Source: Bimastos eiseni
Lineage: Eukaryota > Annelida > Clitellata > Crassiclitellata > Lumbricidae
Assembly: GCA_959347315.1 (NCBI GenBank)
Contig: OY365813.1
Location: 21,613,772-21,677,771 of the forward strand
Direction of reading: 5' to 3'
DNA length: 64,000 bases
The notes under the pieces were generated by a model, which was given only the letters and a program-made list of their open reading frames with translations, had not been told where the DNA came from and did no database searches. This document shows, piece by piece, positions 32,140 through 63,345 of the stretch (position 1 is its first letter; every line of letters begins with the position of its first letter). The translations under genes were made by a program, and so were the position numbers.

Positions 32140-32485
32140 TAGAGTCCTCGGCCTTCTGATTCCTGACCTCTTTACCCCTTGACTTCTTGGTCTTTTATCT
32201 ATTGATTCTTGACCTATTGACCTCTTGATCCTTGACCTCCAGATCTTTACCACTTGACTTCTTGATCCTCTACACTTGATCCTTGCCTCTTAATCGTTAA
32301 TCTCATCATCAGTGACCTATAGATCTTTAACCTCTCGATCTTCAACCAATGGATCATTGACCTATTTGACCTCTTTGTCCTCGACCTCTTGATCGTTGAC
32401 CTATTGACCCTCAACCTCTCGATCGTTTACCTAATGACCCCTGACCTATTGATTCTTGACCTCCTGATCTCTTAACTCTCGATTT
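32140..32485 (+). repeat. Degenerate TTGACCTCTTGATCC minisatellite upstream of MBOAT7-like gene
   Basis: Roughly 14-16-bp units alternating TTGACCT and CTTGATC, about 20 diverged copies, ending about 50 bp before the AG tract. Confidence 0.8.
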
Positions 32486-32530
32486 ACGTATTGTGACTGA
32501 ATTGGTTAAATCCGGGTCTATTCCGGATAT

Positions 32531-38919
<6,389 letters not shown>

Positions 38920-39724
38920 GGTCTGACCGTTGGATTCACGTCAAATCAAGTGCGTTTGAGCTAGGTTGTTTAAATCTAGGTCATGTGAGTTCAGGAATAG
39001 ATAGGTCAGTGCACGTAAGAAGAACTAAGTTAGGATATGCAAGATCATGTCATGGAGCTCGTGAATCGGATCCGGTTAAGTAAACTACGCAAATCATGTC
39101 GATCGTTTCTAGGTCGGGCAGGTCAGGTCAGGAATAATAAGGAAGCTATTGGTGGAGAGCTTAACCTGTCGTGAGTCAAAATCAGGCCAATTGAGAAGAT
39201 TCTTAGGACCTAATTAGACCAATTTATTCGTTTCCGTTCGACGAGTCACGATTGGATTAAGTTAGATTATTATTCTTGACTACGTTACGAGGATGGACTA
39301 AAACATTGATCTCATAAAGCAATTATTTCCACAAGATCTTTCAGAAAACAACGCAGAGCAGTTTGAGTTCTAGTTTAAACAAACGATCCATTAAATTCGA
39401 TTTACACTGTGTTGCGATTCTTGCTAGTTCAGCCATTAGGCGCAGCGTGAGAATAGTCGAGCAAGTTAATAACATTGTTTGTTGTACCAGGTAGGCCTTC
39501 CTCGTGTGTTCGCAGTTAGGCTACGTGTTGATAGCGAAGAATACAATATTCTAATAATAAAAATGTTGCTCTTTAGATTGTCCGCAAGAGGTTAAAAGCG
39601 ATCGTTCGAAGGAGGTCTTACGTCGTAATATTGCTAAGCCATCAAATAACCTGCGTGGTAAATTGGCCAGCCATTTGTCAACGATAGATTCCAACAATTG
39701 TACCATATTGTATTGCGTCTATAT

Positions 39725-40020
39725 AGTAGGGTGAACCGTTCAGAAGCACTTCCAGAGCGCAGTTCATCTCTGTTGTATTTGGTCATTTGTCAATTCCATT
39801 GTCCATTACCTAGTGTCCGTCCAAGCGATGTTATGTTCTCATTTTATTGTCTATTTAGAGTATTCTTCGTCTACCCTCATTTCTTTCTCAATTTTTATCA
39901 ATTCGTCCGTGTAGTGCATTGTGTGGAATTTGGTCAACTGGCAATCGTAATCTCCAAATTTCTAAACCGCCACTAAAAGCTAAGCGCAGGGTACCAGCTT
40001 ATTCACGTGCGCTGCGTGAA
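39725..40020 (+). repeat. Dispersed repeats R6 and R8
   Basis: TAGTAGGGTGAACCGTTCAG with AAGCACTTCCAGAGCGCAG resembles the sequence after the LINE 3' end (about 3437-3475). CAATCGTAATCTCCAAATTT through AGCTTATTCACGTGCGC is an R8 copy. Confidence 0.55.
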
Positions 40021-40993
40021 ATCGAACGGGTTGTCTGTGGGAGGTCAAAGTTCGGTTTCCAGGATCTCTTTCTACGCGTTCAAACCAACAGTTCTCGCTC
40101 ACGTTGACTGCTGAACTTTCTATCTTAAATAACATGTAACAGAGGACGTGTATACAATTCCCATTGGTCAAGGTATAAACAACTCTGTCCAGCAGAGTCG
40201 TTAGGGCATCATCAAAGAACTGCCTTACATCATCGCCTCTGTACTTCTGATGCCTTGATAACCAGCAATTTTCCACCTCCAACAGTTCTTTCTGCTGCCT
40301 TCACCTCTCTTCCAGTTCTGATACCGCCATGTCCGACATTTTGATCCTTTTCGGAAGATGGGTTGAAGCGCCGTCTCCGTTGCGACTGTGTTGGCTATGC
40401 TGATCACACGAATAGTTGCCGTGTGACGATCCAGAAATGCACTGCGTGAAAATGTTGTTACTTTGCACTCGGCTTCAGATTAGCATTTTAGAAATTGGAG
40501 ATTACGGTTACGACAACGAACCTGTCTCATATCGTAATGGTACAGGTCCCATTGTTGCCCCGGATATTTCATTCATTCATTCATCTAGAGCATTTTTATT
40601 GGGAACTAATTCTCGAGCGCACAATGACAGCCACGAAATCCAGCTCCAGTGTTCTGTTAAAGCAAATAATCATTTATTGGGTGGACTGGGTTTAAGCGCT
40701 TGATTGCTCATTCACAAAACTATTCGTTCGTTCTGACTATTTAAACCCTGCCTCTTAAGGATGACTCTACTCGGCGCTTGCGATGAGTGATACAAAACTG
40801 GCGAATAAGTGTAAAGGTCTACCGCAAAAAATAGGGCGGTCGATTTATTGGTGGTCTGCGTGCTTTGATAGGTGCGGGGTTCTGAAATCTAAATCCCCAT
40901 CAGAGTAGATCCTTGGCTCGAGATTTATGGCCCACCTGCACCTACAACCAACTCGGCTGTAATGAAAACACGGACCGTATGCTGTCGACGAAA

Positions 40994-41395
40994 ATATGAG
41001 ACTGCGAGAGCGAAAAAAGTACATAGAAAAAGAAAAGGAAAGAGGAGATGAGAAGGTAGAAGATACAAGAGAGGAGAGGAGATCAAAACTAGAAGAGAGA
41101 GGAGAGAGAAGAGACGGGCGAAGAGGGGGAAAGAGAGAAGAACGAAAGGAGAATGATAATATAGCAAAGAGAAGAGAAGTGAAGAGATAAGAGAAGAGAA
41201 GAGGGGAGAAGAGAGGAGAGGAGATGAGAAGAGATCAAATCTAGAAGAGAGAGGAGAGAAGAGAGGGGAGAAGAGGGGGAAGAGAAAAGAGATAGAAGAA
41301 AAGAGAGTAGAGGGAGAAGAGAGAAGAACGAAAAGAGAATGAAGAGATAGCAGAGAGAAGAGAGAACTTGAGACGTGGGGAGAGAGAGACACGAC
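40994..41395 (+). repeat. Purine-rich GAGA/GAAGA tract
   Basis: About 400 bp of almost pure GAAGAGAGGAGA on the plus strand, interrupted near 41160 and 41235. Frames through it are low complexity. Confidence 0.9.
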
Positions 41396-41589
41396 TAGTC
41401 CCTTCCTCATTTACTGAGGCTAAAAAATTGATGTCGCCAACGCTTCATTTACATATTTCCTGTTTCGGGGCTATCATTAGGAACCACTCGTCTACTGCAA
41501 TACAACAACTCTGCACGCACGCTACGACGCTAAGTGAAACTCCAACTACATTCCACCTGGTTCGGACTTTCGCACCGGGTCCTCCCTCC

Positions 41590-54905
<13,316 letters not shown>

Positions 54906-55345
54906 TTTCGCGCCCGGATCGAACCTAAAACCGGAAGTACACGACGCAAAAGAACCGAACAAAGAACGCGCTGGCCACGTCATGATATATAAAGACCGAA
55001 CGACCGACAGTTCTCGTTTCTTAGAAGATTTCTCGTTTCTTAGACGAGATCTCGTCTTCTGCGCGAAACGGTTGCCGCACCTGCCAGCGATAAAGGCGCT
55101 ACCGTCACCATGGTAACCGCAGCAGACGATAAAACGCCGCCAATATCCGCATCATGCTCACGGCCGCGCAATGGTCTGTAGACAGGTGCTCTCGCGCGCG
55201 GCAAGAACGCCGTAATCGACAATTGCCTCGAGGCATTTCCGGCGGGATAATATCCGTCGCTGAGTGTCGCTATAGAGCCAGCAGCAGCGTGAGCTGACGG
55301 GGCCGCCATCTTGGAAAACTGGGACTTAAAGGAAGAAGAGAAAAA
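54906..55345 (-). promoter_or_regulatory. CpG-rich putative promoter of the EGF-type gene
   Basis: Locally G+C- and CpG-rich against an A+T-rich background, directly upstream of the minus-strand exon 1. Contains a near-consensus RFX X-box GTCACCATGGTAAC (55104-55117) about 200 bp upstream of the ATG and a YY1-type CCGCCATCTTGG (55303-55314). No TATA box seen at a suitable distance. The minus-strand frame across it begins MAAPSAHAAAG at the YY1 site, but I see no support that it is translated. Confidence 0.4.
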
Positions 55346-55369
55346 TGAAGCGGGCTGTCGGAAATTATT

Positions 55370-55475
55370 CGTTAGTTTAACGACACTGTGTGATTGCAAA
55401 GATAATTCGAGTCGCACTCCTTTTTGATTCGGGCGTGGGACTGGCACTGCCAGAGTGCAAGCAGTGGCGGAGTTG
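55370..55475 (-). repeat. R1 repeat, inverted copy
   Basis: AGTTTAACGACACTGTGTGA, GTCGCACTCCTTTTTGATTC and GGGACTGGCACTGCCAGAGT with TGCAAGCAGTGG. Confidence 0.7.
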
Positions 55476-55719
55476 AGGGAGATATTCTGCGCGGCCAATT
55501 TATACGGATTGATACTTGACGATACGAAGTTGTCTGACTAGAAATTGGCTGTAGAATTACAAGTCACTTTGAGTGTCCAGTTTCGATACGGTTATCAATC
55601 AAAAGGAATTTAATGCGAGCCACTATATATAAATGTTGCACGTGCGAAAGTGTGTGTATATCTGCATGTAGGTTTGTATTGCTTCATCTACATGCACGCC
55701 CATGTATTGTAGTTTTTAT

Positions 55720-55790
55720 TTATATAGCACTTTTCACTGAATAACTATTCAGAAGCGTTATAGAAGAAAAGGCCAGACAACATACCATAG
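55720..55790 (+). repeat. Short TTTATATAGCAC repeat (family R5)
   Basis: ATTTATATAGCACTTTTCAC, then GAATAACTATTCAGAAGCGT, the R5 core. Confidence 0.45.
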
Positions 55791-56009
55791 ATCAAAATAC
55801 CACCCAACATTCCACTGTATGTCTATCTTACCGCCAATGGCTCTATCTCGACTCTACATAATGACACTAATGAGCGTCAGAGGCTCGCCGCTAGCCATCC
55901 GTCCATCCAGACAGACCACATCCTCCTATCACGCTATATCATCAAGACGTGGACAAATAATCGTCTTAAGGAGACCCGTTGACGCTCCTTACTGCTGATT
56001 TATTTAATT

Positions 56010-56075
56010 TCTGTTGCCATGGTTGCTAAGTTCAGCGCATAATTCCGCTGCATTGTGCGGTTTCCATGGCGACCG
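56010..56075 (+). promoter_or_regulatory. Pair of X-box-like RFX sites
   Basis: GTTGCCATGGTTGC at 56013-56026 and GTTTCCATGGCGAC at 56060-56073 fit the GTYNCCATGGNAAC X-box closely. They lie 1.1 kb upstream of the EGF-type gene; no other gene is evident nearby. Confidence 0.35.
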
Positions 56076-56269
56076 ATCCATCGCGCGGAGGACTTGAAAG
56101 ATGGAGAATTATTGCAGAAAGGCTTCTTGTGAGTTTCAGATGTTGGGAGAAAACGCGGGGAGAGGTAGTGATCTGAGAGCAACGATGACGTCAGGGTTGA
56201 CGTGACATTATGACGATTGCGTGACGTCAAAGGGAAATGAGTTTATGCGTTTATTCTATCTCGAATTTA

Positions 56270-56930
56270 GGTATGTTGCGTGGTACTTAGAATATGGTAT
56301 GTGGTGTGGTATATAGGTACATGGTATGTATGGTGGTATGTTGTGTGGTATTTAGGTCTATCATATGTTATGTGGCATAGAGGTTAATAATAAGTTATGT
56401 GATATATAGGTTAATGGTATGTTGTGTGGTATTTCGGTCGATGGCCTGTTAGATGGTATTTAGGTCTATGGTGTTTTGTGTGGTATTTAGGACTATCATT
56501 ATGCTGCGTGGTATTTCGGTCTAATAGGCTAGGTGGTTCTTCGGTCTATATTATGTCATGTAGTTTTTAGTCCATGGTATGTTATGTGGTATCTAGGGAA
56601 ATTGCGTTTTGACCCATTCATTCTCTATTAACACTTATATAGCGCCCCTCCGAGGATTTCTACTCAGGAGCTCTCCCAACCCCGGCTGAAAAGAACGGTC
56701 TCACGGCTACAATACAATATAACGCAACTGAGCAGAGCCTAATGTGGTATATAAATCAATGGTATGTTGTGTGGTATTATGACTATGGTATGATAATATT
56801 TTTATGTGACAATTATAGGTCTGTGGTATGTCGTGTGGCATGTGTGTTATGTAGTACCTAGGGCAATGATATGATATGTGGTATATAGGTCTATGATAGG
56901 TCGTATGGTATCTATGTCTATATGGTGTTA
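56270..56930 (+). repeat. Degenerate GGTATGTTGTGTGGTATTTAGG tandem repeat
   Basis: About 30-bp units (TCTATGGTATGTTATGTGGT and ATTTAGG) over 20 diverged copies, interrupted at about 56615-56745 by an R5-type insertion (CACTTATATAGCGCCCCTCC). Confidence 0.8.
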
Positions 56931-57925
56931 CATGCTCTAAATTTCATAGCGGTGTATCAGAAATTTGCGAATCGCCTTAGCCTAGCTGGCTTTACAGTAC
57001 TATCGGACCTCGTTTTACTTTACCAGTCCTGTCATTACCTTCCATACCTACATTAGAGCTCACCCTACCACTACTAAACCCTACATTGTACCTCACAGCG
57101 CTGGAAAAAAACTACATGTACTGTTCCTTGAGGTGTAGGTTCCATATGGATAGTCCTCAGTGTACAGAATTACGCCCTTCTAAACGCCATAACGACACAC
57201 CGACTCGACCTACCTGAGCAATTACAGCGCTGGCTATATAATCCCAGAAGAGACGGCACGATATCTGACGTCTTCGGTTGCGCAGATGTGGTCGATAGAT
57301 GACAGGCGAGGCGCGTCCAAACCTCTTCAACTATAATCGTCTGGACTCCGTTCCCTTAAAGGCTGCGACGCTGGAGGCACACGCTATGCGGTCTTATGCT
57401 GTGTGCACTGCGCGTGGATATGGCTGCTGGTAGGATCCGTATAGCTGATGAAAACTGAGGGTGTGCGTGTATTTATTGTACTTAAATGTAGGCACTGGGT
57501 AGCCAGTGATCTACCCGTTAATTAATAAATAAATTCATAGTAAATTGACACGCTTACTCACGTTTTTTCACTCACTGCTTCGCCCGCTCATTCGCTAACC
57601 TGCACAATTTTATCGTATATTTTTTTATTTATATAACACCTCTACTAAATATTCGGAGGCTGTCTTTGCCCTGGCCTCAATCGCTCGTTGTTGATTCTTG
57701 GTCAATAAAAATGAGTTTTCATACTATTCACTTACTTACTCGCTCGCTTAGCAGTAAGTTAGTGCCTTGCGATGGAGCGGAATACTGCGTAATGCGACTG
57801 TTAAATAAATGCGCCTCAAAGAAATCTGCGACACTGGTCAGCTAGCCAAGAACAATATTTTATTCATTAGTATAATTTTAAACTTTCCGTTGTCCAAATA
57901 ATCTGCCTGTGGAGGTGGTTTACTT
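56931..57925 (+). other. Intergenic spacer, one R5 repeat
   Basis: Contains an R5-type core at about 57625-57690 (ATTTATATAACACCTCTAC). No gene recognised. Confidence 0.45.
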
Positions 57926-57927
57926 GC

Positions 57928-58035
57928 AGTTAAACGACACTGTGTGATGACAAGGATCATTAGCGCAGCCATCCTCCTTTATCCAGGCTTGGGGCTTGCA
58001 CTGCTGGACTGCAAACAGTGGTGGAGTTTAATCTG
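57928..58035 (-). repeat. R1 repeat, inverted copy
   Basis: CAGTTAAACGACACTGTGTG, CATCCTCCTTTATCCAGGCT, GGGGCTTGCACTGCTGGACT and TGCAAACAGTGG. Confidence 0.7.
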
Positions 58036-58167
58036 CGAAGTAGCAATTGTGTTAATGCTAAGGAAAGCACCAAGGCAGCGGTATGTGACAGAGTTGTCCT
58101 GTGGGTCGCTCTACCTGACTCAGACTATTGCGACCTACATAGCACTATCTCTTATGACGATAAAATA

Positions 58168-59705
58168 TAGGGTGACACAAAAGTTCGTTCACCGTTTTCA
58201 AACTTAAATATCTCGGAACAAAAGTTCGTTCACCGTTTTCAACTTAAATATCTCAGTCAAAATGATTCGGATCTCTTGAATATTTTTCAAGCATATACAG
58301 GACGCACATGTTATATTAAATAACCCTTAAAATTTGAAGTCGAACATGCTTTAAGTGACGTTATAGTGTACACTGCGGCGCGCTAGGTTCGTTTCTGGCT
58401 CGTGCCTGTATCGTGCCGTCAACATTATTCACGCCATTAATTGAGTAAACAGTGAAAGTAAATACATGGGTTCCGGAACCCTCTTTTATTCAATTGTGGT
58501 AATCTGGCAGATGGCGCAATCGATCCATTTCCTTAAGATATCATTTATGATGTAAGCTGGCCAGCGTGGAGCTCGTCGAGGAGGACTCGTTCGAGTGGTT
58601 AAACGATATTTATTTTTTGAATTTTTTAAAATCCTTTTTTTCAATTTTTGAATTATGTCCGTAAAAGTTTGATACGTTACATTGCCAAGTATGCAAAATT
58701 TCAGTTTTGTAGGTCGATGAAAACATACCGAAAAAAGAGTTGAAAGAACTCCGACGAACCGCCGATCCGTCCATGACAAACTGCCCAGGTTAAAGAAAAG
58801 AGGGTAAAAATAGGGCACTGCCACTGAACTGTGGAAGACTGGTTTAATGTTTTGTTCGGAGCGAGTCGCCGTTCAAGGTGTTTAATGTACCGAATGCACA
58901 AGACGCTGCTGTTTGGGGTTCACAGGAGGAGAACGCTCCGTCTGCTCGACAGATGAAGTTTGGTCCGTCAGTGATGATGTGGAGTTAGATGACGGCCAGG
59001 GGTCTCACAAGCCTTCATGTTGTGCCAGTTGGTAACAGACTGAATACGCAGTACTACATTACGAACAATCTCGAGCAATACGCGAACCAGTGTTTGAAAG
59101 ACAATCAGACAACGGCAGTGTTATGCAACGAAAGTTATTTGGTGACACTGATCTTGGGAGTATTTTAGCAGGATGACGCACACTGGCATACATCAGCTGT
59201 GAAGGATTAGCCACCAAAGCTCTCTGGATCTCTCTCCTATTGAGAACTTGTGGACTGTTTTGTCTATCAGAGTTTATGAGGATCACTAGTCAAACAGCGT
59301 TGATCAGCTCAGACGTCGTCTCCAGCGTGCGTCGAGATCGATCGAAGTTGGGACACTTCAGTCGCTGATTCAGTCTCTACCATATAGAGTCGGTGCTGTC
59401 ATTAAGCAGTTTGAACGAAAATAATGTAAGCTAATCGCCTACATCTGTAAGACCTACAGGTAACAATATTATGATGTGGTCTACTAGGCCCAATATTTTG
59501 TTGACATTGATATTATAATGAAGAAACTAATCCTCTTCAATGTTTTTCATATCCAATGGCAACGACGGACCGGATCAAAGCCAAATTTGTACCAGTATCT
59601 TTCATTTGACTTGTGATTGCACTAACATAATATCAGAAAATAATATGAATTCCTTACTGAGAAATCGCATTTTGAAAACGGTGAACGAACTTTTGTGTCA
59701 CCCTA
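58168..59705 (+). mobile_element. Defective mariner-type transposon
   Basis: The element 58170-59703 (1534 bp) is flanked by TA and bounded by inverted repeats: GGGTGACACAAAAGTTCGTT and CACCGTTTTCAAA on the left, the exact complement on the right. The left terminus contains an extra copy of AAAGTTCGTTCACCGTTTTC 42 bp further in. A plus-strand transposase with several stops and frame breaks can be followed: SARQMKFGPSVMMW, GLTSLHVVPVGNRLNTQYYI, QDDAHWHTS (second catalytic Asp block) and DQLRRRLQRA-like sequence near the end. Size and TA target fit Tc1/mariner; it cannot be autonomous. Confidence 0.8.
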
Positions 59706-59879
59706 TGTATTATCTCCACATACACCACCACCAACAACACCGCCATCTTCATCAACGAGTGCATTTGCATTAAACGTCTCTGGAGCGTTACCGATTTATC
59801 CTGATGATGCTTCATGATGCTCGCTAAACTCAGTCTTAACTCGCATGTCTGCTTCCGTGCGTTTTCATTTTGTCATTTT

Positions 59880-60165
59880 CATTGTACAGGAGTCAGAGAA
59901 TGAGGGGGAGTGAGACAGAGAGGAAGAGGATAGAAGGGGGGAGAGGGAGGCAGGGAGGGAGATAGAGATAGGGAGAGAGAGAGAGACAAAAGATGGGATT
60001 GGGAGGGAGAGAGGGAGAGAGGGAGATAGGAAGAGACAGAGTGAGACATAGAGACAGAGACAGAGAGAGAAATACAACGATATGGGATTGGGAAGGATGG
60101 ATGGGAGATAGAGAGAGACAAAAGAGACAGAGAGAGAGAGACAGAAAAAGAAGAAGAGAGTGACG
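59880..60165 (+). repeat. GAGA/GGGA-rich tract
   Basis: GAGAGAGGGAGAG purine-rich low-complexity sequence; serine-leucine frames on the opposite strand are artefacts. Confidence 0.9.
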
Positions 60166-61450
60166 AATATACAGATAAAAACTAATGTGACTCTGAATAG
60201 GAGAAAAAGTGACAGAATGAGACAGGTGGTCGGACTAAAAGACACACATGCAGATACATGGAGTGGGACCCTGACAAACAGCATGCATCCCAACATACAC
60301 GCAGGCAGGCATATACGCGAAAAGGGGATCAAGAACAGCGAACAACCTGGCATAAAGACATACAGAAACACGGAGAGGATTCAGAGCAAAACACAGACAT
60401 ACAAGCAGACAGGATAGCAGACAGAGAGACAGATACATGGCGAGGGGATTAACTAAATTAAAAAGCAGCGTTTGACCTGGCGACTCTCTTCCGATGAAAG
60501 CAGGTAACTGCTTTCCGCGAAATCGTCGCTCAATTTCCGATGTAAGGGAACACCTACCCTACCCGCATGGACCTAAGTCCTCCCTCCACCACCTGCCATA
60601 TCTCTCCCTCATCCTCATCACACTATCCATTACCACGCCATCCGCCACCTCCATCCCCAATAACCATTTGGGGACAGTTGGAACCATCCAGGACAGAGGC
60701 CTGACAAGGGGTCAACTTAATAAACATGCGCACACAGATAGACAGACAGGAAAAGAGACAGACATGCAGACAGACAGATAGACATATAGATAGACAGTCA
60801 GACAGACAAACAGATAAGGGAAGAGTGGACTAAGTTCAGCCGACCGCATCCAAGTAACTCCACAGCCACTAAAATCCTACATTGTCAGTCATCGTGCCAT
60901 CTAGACATCTCGGAATAGAAGTCAACTCTTTTACAGGCTGCAGTCTTGCTGTTCGTAATATATTTATATTTTTTCATTTATTTATTCATCTATTTATTTA
61001 TTTTCTTATAAATACATTTTTTTATTTATATTAATTATCTGATTAATTGATCTATTTATTTATAAACCACAGGTGTCAATATTTTATTGGTGTGCAGCTG
61101 ACAAAATTTTCCAGCAAGTGACGCGACAGAGTTTAACCCTAGGAAAACGTGGAACGTGGCAATGAATCAGACTTGGTGAGCCCATCCCCAGTATCTAGAA
61201 GACAAACAGTAGAAACTGGCTTTTTAAAAATAAAATAATTATTTCATCCCCGGTATCAGGCACACACATCATAGCGGACTTCTTGGAAGACTTTTCGTGC
61301 GAGAGAAACTGTCGACCTGGCAAGAAATTGAACCAACTCATTGACTCCTCTCACAGGGACGAACCATGATAGGACACGCAATAAGAAACAAGTACAGCCA
61401 CAACCATAGTGTCTATTGATCCAGTGTAGACCTACCGTTACTGTACAAGA
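60166..61450 (+). other. Intergenic spacer, nothing supported
   Basis: GACA-rich tetranucleotides near 60735-60815 and ATTTATTT runs near 60965-61065. Short frames show no family resemblance. Confidence 0.4.
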
Positions 61451-61454
61451 ACCC

Positions 61455-61730
61455 ATTAAGCATCAGGATTGTAAAGTCCCTATGTAACGTCGTGTCATTA
61501 GGTTTTGGGCGATTTCCGGAAGGAAACATTTTTGCATCGGATTATTCATTATCTTTTTTTAGTTATGAAGGAGAATTGACGAGTAACTATGTCAGCAAAA
61601 TAAAAAATTCCTTTGGAGGTGTTGAACATCATATTTTCAATTAGAAGCAAAATTTAAATTGGAGCTATAATGTGCTACATATAGGTTTAAGAGTGAAATA
61701 CGTACACGGCCATTCCTCTAATATAGATTC
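61455..61730 (+). repeat. Dispersed repeat R7, copy 2
   Basis: GTAAAGTCCCTATGTAACGT, TTGACGAGTAACTATGTCAG, GAACATCATATTTTCAATTA and AGAGTGAAATACGTACAC, collinear with 14930-15205. Confidence 0.65.
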
Positions 61731-62224
61731 CTTGATTACAGGATAAATGAGATTTTAAAAAATATTAACGCATTCACCAGTAATAATTGGTGCCCGGAAA
61801 TAGAAAACCCCAAAGGGACAACTCTCCCTCTAATCGGGCTACACAATTGCATACAATGAGTATACGGACGGCTGGTGTACAGAAAAATGTGTAATTAGTC
61901 ATTGGACTTAACTGGGCGAATACATCATATTCATTATGTCTTCAACTATTATCAATTTACCAATTTTATTTATTTATTTGCAATTGCTTGGCTTGCTGAG
62001 CTAGGCCCTTCCAGCTTCCTCGACCGTGTGAAGGGCCCGGAGACCGCTCGGAAGTCTTGTTATTGCGCAGTCCTCCACTATGTGGAGCATCATCTGCACC
62101 TTGCCGACTGCAATTTACCCATCACTAAGCAGTAAACATCTACAGCGAGTAAAGGACTTGTTCGAAATCCTTGCACGGTAACCAGCTCAACACGTCATAA
62201 TTATTTATTTATTTATTTTGATGT

Positions 62225-62310
62225 TTTAACGACACCGTTCCAAAGCGAAGATGATTTGGTTTCGCCCTCCTCCTTTCTGCAGGCGTGGGACTGGCACTGT
62301 CAGAACACGT
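62225..62310 (-). repeat. R1 repeat, inverted copy
   Basis: GTTTTAACGACACCGTTCCA, TTTCGCCCTCCTCCTTTCTG and CGTGGGACTGGCACTGTCAG. Confidence 0.6.
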
Positions 62311-63190
62311 TTATTTATAAGGATGATTTATATAGTGCCCCTTCCCGACCATCTACTTAGGAACGCTCCAGACCCAGCCATGGCTAACTAGGGCAGTTTT
62401 AAGGTTGATACAGAGCACGGATGAGTGGCTCTGTGTACCAGGCGAAGGGCGACAGAGCCATTTCAGGTTGCAGGGCCAGCAACCGAGAAGGATTGGCGCT
62501 GCCTCATGGTTGTCCGAGAGCGAGGGACATGAAGCTCGGCCTGTATATAGACGAACGAAGGGAGTCTCGGCGTTGGACACCTAATGTGTAAACAGCATAG
62601 TTCTCGCAGGTAGATGGTCGGTGATCCCTCAATGCAACGCCATTCCAATGAAGAGACCCATGGCAGTGTGAGATCCGCTGAGAGAATGGGAGCCAATGAG
62701 AGACGTCCGGCATATATTCGGCGACATGGATTAACGAGTTTGGAGATGTGGTCGCAGAGAAGAACTGAAAAGAGACTTTTTTCTCGCATGTATTCTTTTC
62801 GGCTGGCGCAATACCAAGACTCGAACTTCATGGCAGTCCAGTCCACCTATCGGTCAAGAAAGAATCCCAGCACTCAAGTAGCTTCTACCCTATCCATTGA
62901 AATCCTGACACCTCCTTCCGTCCTATTCTACCCTATCCTGATCCCTCCTCTTCCACGTACGTCGTCCATTGTTGTACCGCCTGACCTTTGGATCTTGACC
63001 TAACCCCAATTTTACACAACCTGCCTATCGATTTAGTTTTGACGGAGGGCTTGTGAGAAAGATCGATTCGAACGACATCACTTTTTGGACCAAGTTAAAA
63101 TCAAGAGTCACGATATCATGTAGCGCTGTCCAATTGGAAGTTCGATGTCAAAACGTTCGCGGTGTGGCGCTATTGTTATTATAGGTGTGT
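62311..63190 (+). other. Unassigned sequence of moderate G+C
   Basis: Begins with an R5-type end (ATTTATATAGTGCCCCTTCC near 62325). Less A+T-rich than its surroundings, with frames of 70-130 codons on both strands, but none shows a recognisable domain or splice pattern, so no gene is called. Confidence 0.35.
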
Positions 63191-63209
63191 TCTCGCCTCG
63201 GACTCTTTC

Positions 63210-63345
63210 TCTTCCTCTCTGTCTGTCTGTCTGTCTCTCTCTCTTTTTCTCTCTCTCTCTCTTTCTCTCTGTTTTCTGCTTTCGGTCTCTGTTTCTGTTT
63301 GTCCGCCCCTCTGTCTCCCCTTCCCTCTCTCTCTCTCTCTCTCAC
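63210..63345 (+). repeat. (TC)n microsatellite
   Basis: CTGTCTGTCTCTCTCTCTTT-type pyrimidine tract; frames through it are artefacts. Confidence 0.93.

Larger units (their letters stand above)
38920..41585 (+). other. Spacer between two convergent genes
   Basis: Lies between the MBOAT7-like stop and the last exon of the minus-strand EGF-type gene. Holds the TAGTAGGGTGAACCGTTCAG repeat tail near 39725, an R8 repeat (39944-40020) and a purine-rich tract (40994-41395). No gene recognised. Confidence 0.45.

Noticed and set aside
55040..55498. Minus-strand 152-codon frame with a start MAAPSAHAAAG
   Set aside because: CpG-rich upstream region of the EGF-type gene, overlapping an inverted R1 repeat at one end; no domain and no splice link found.
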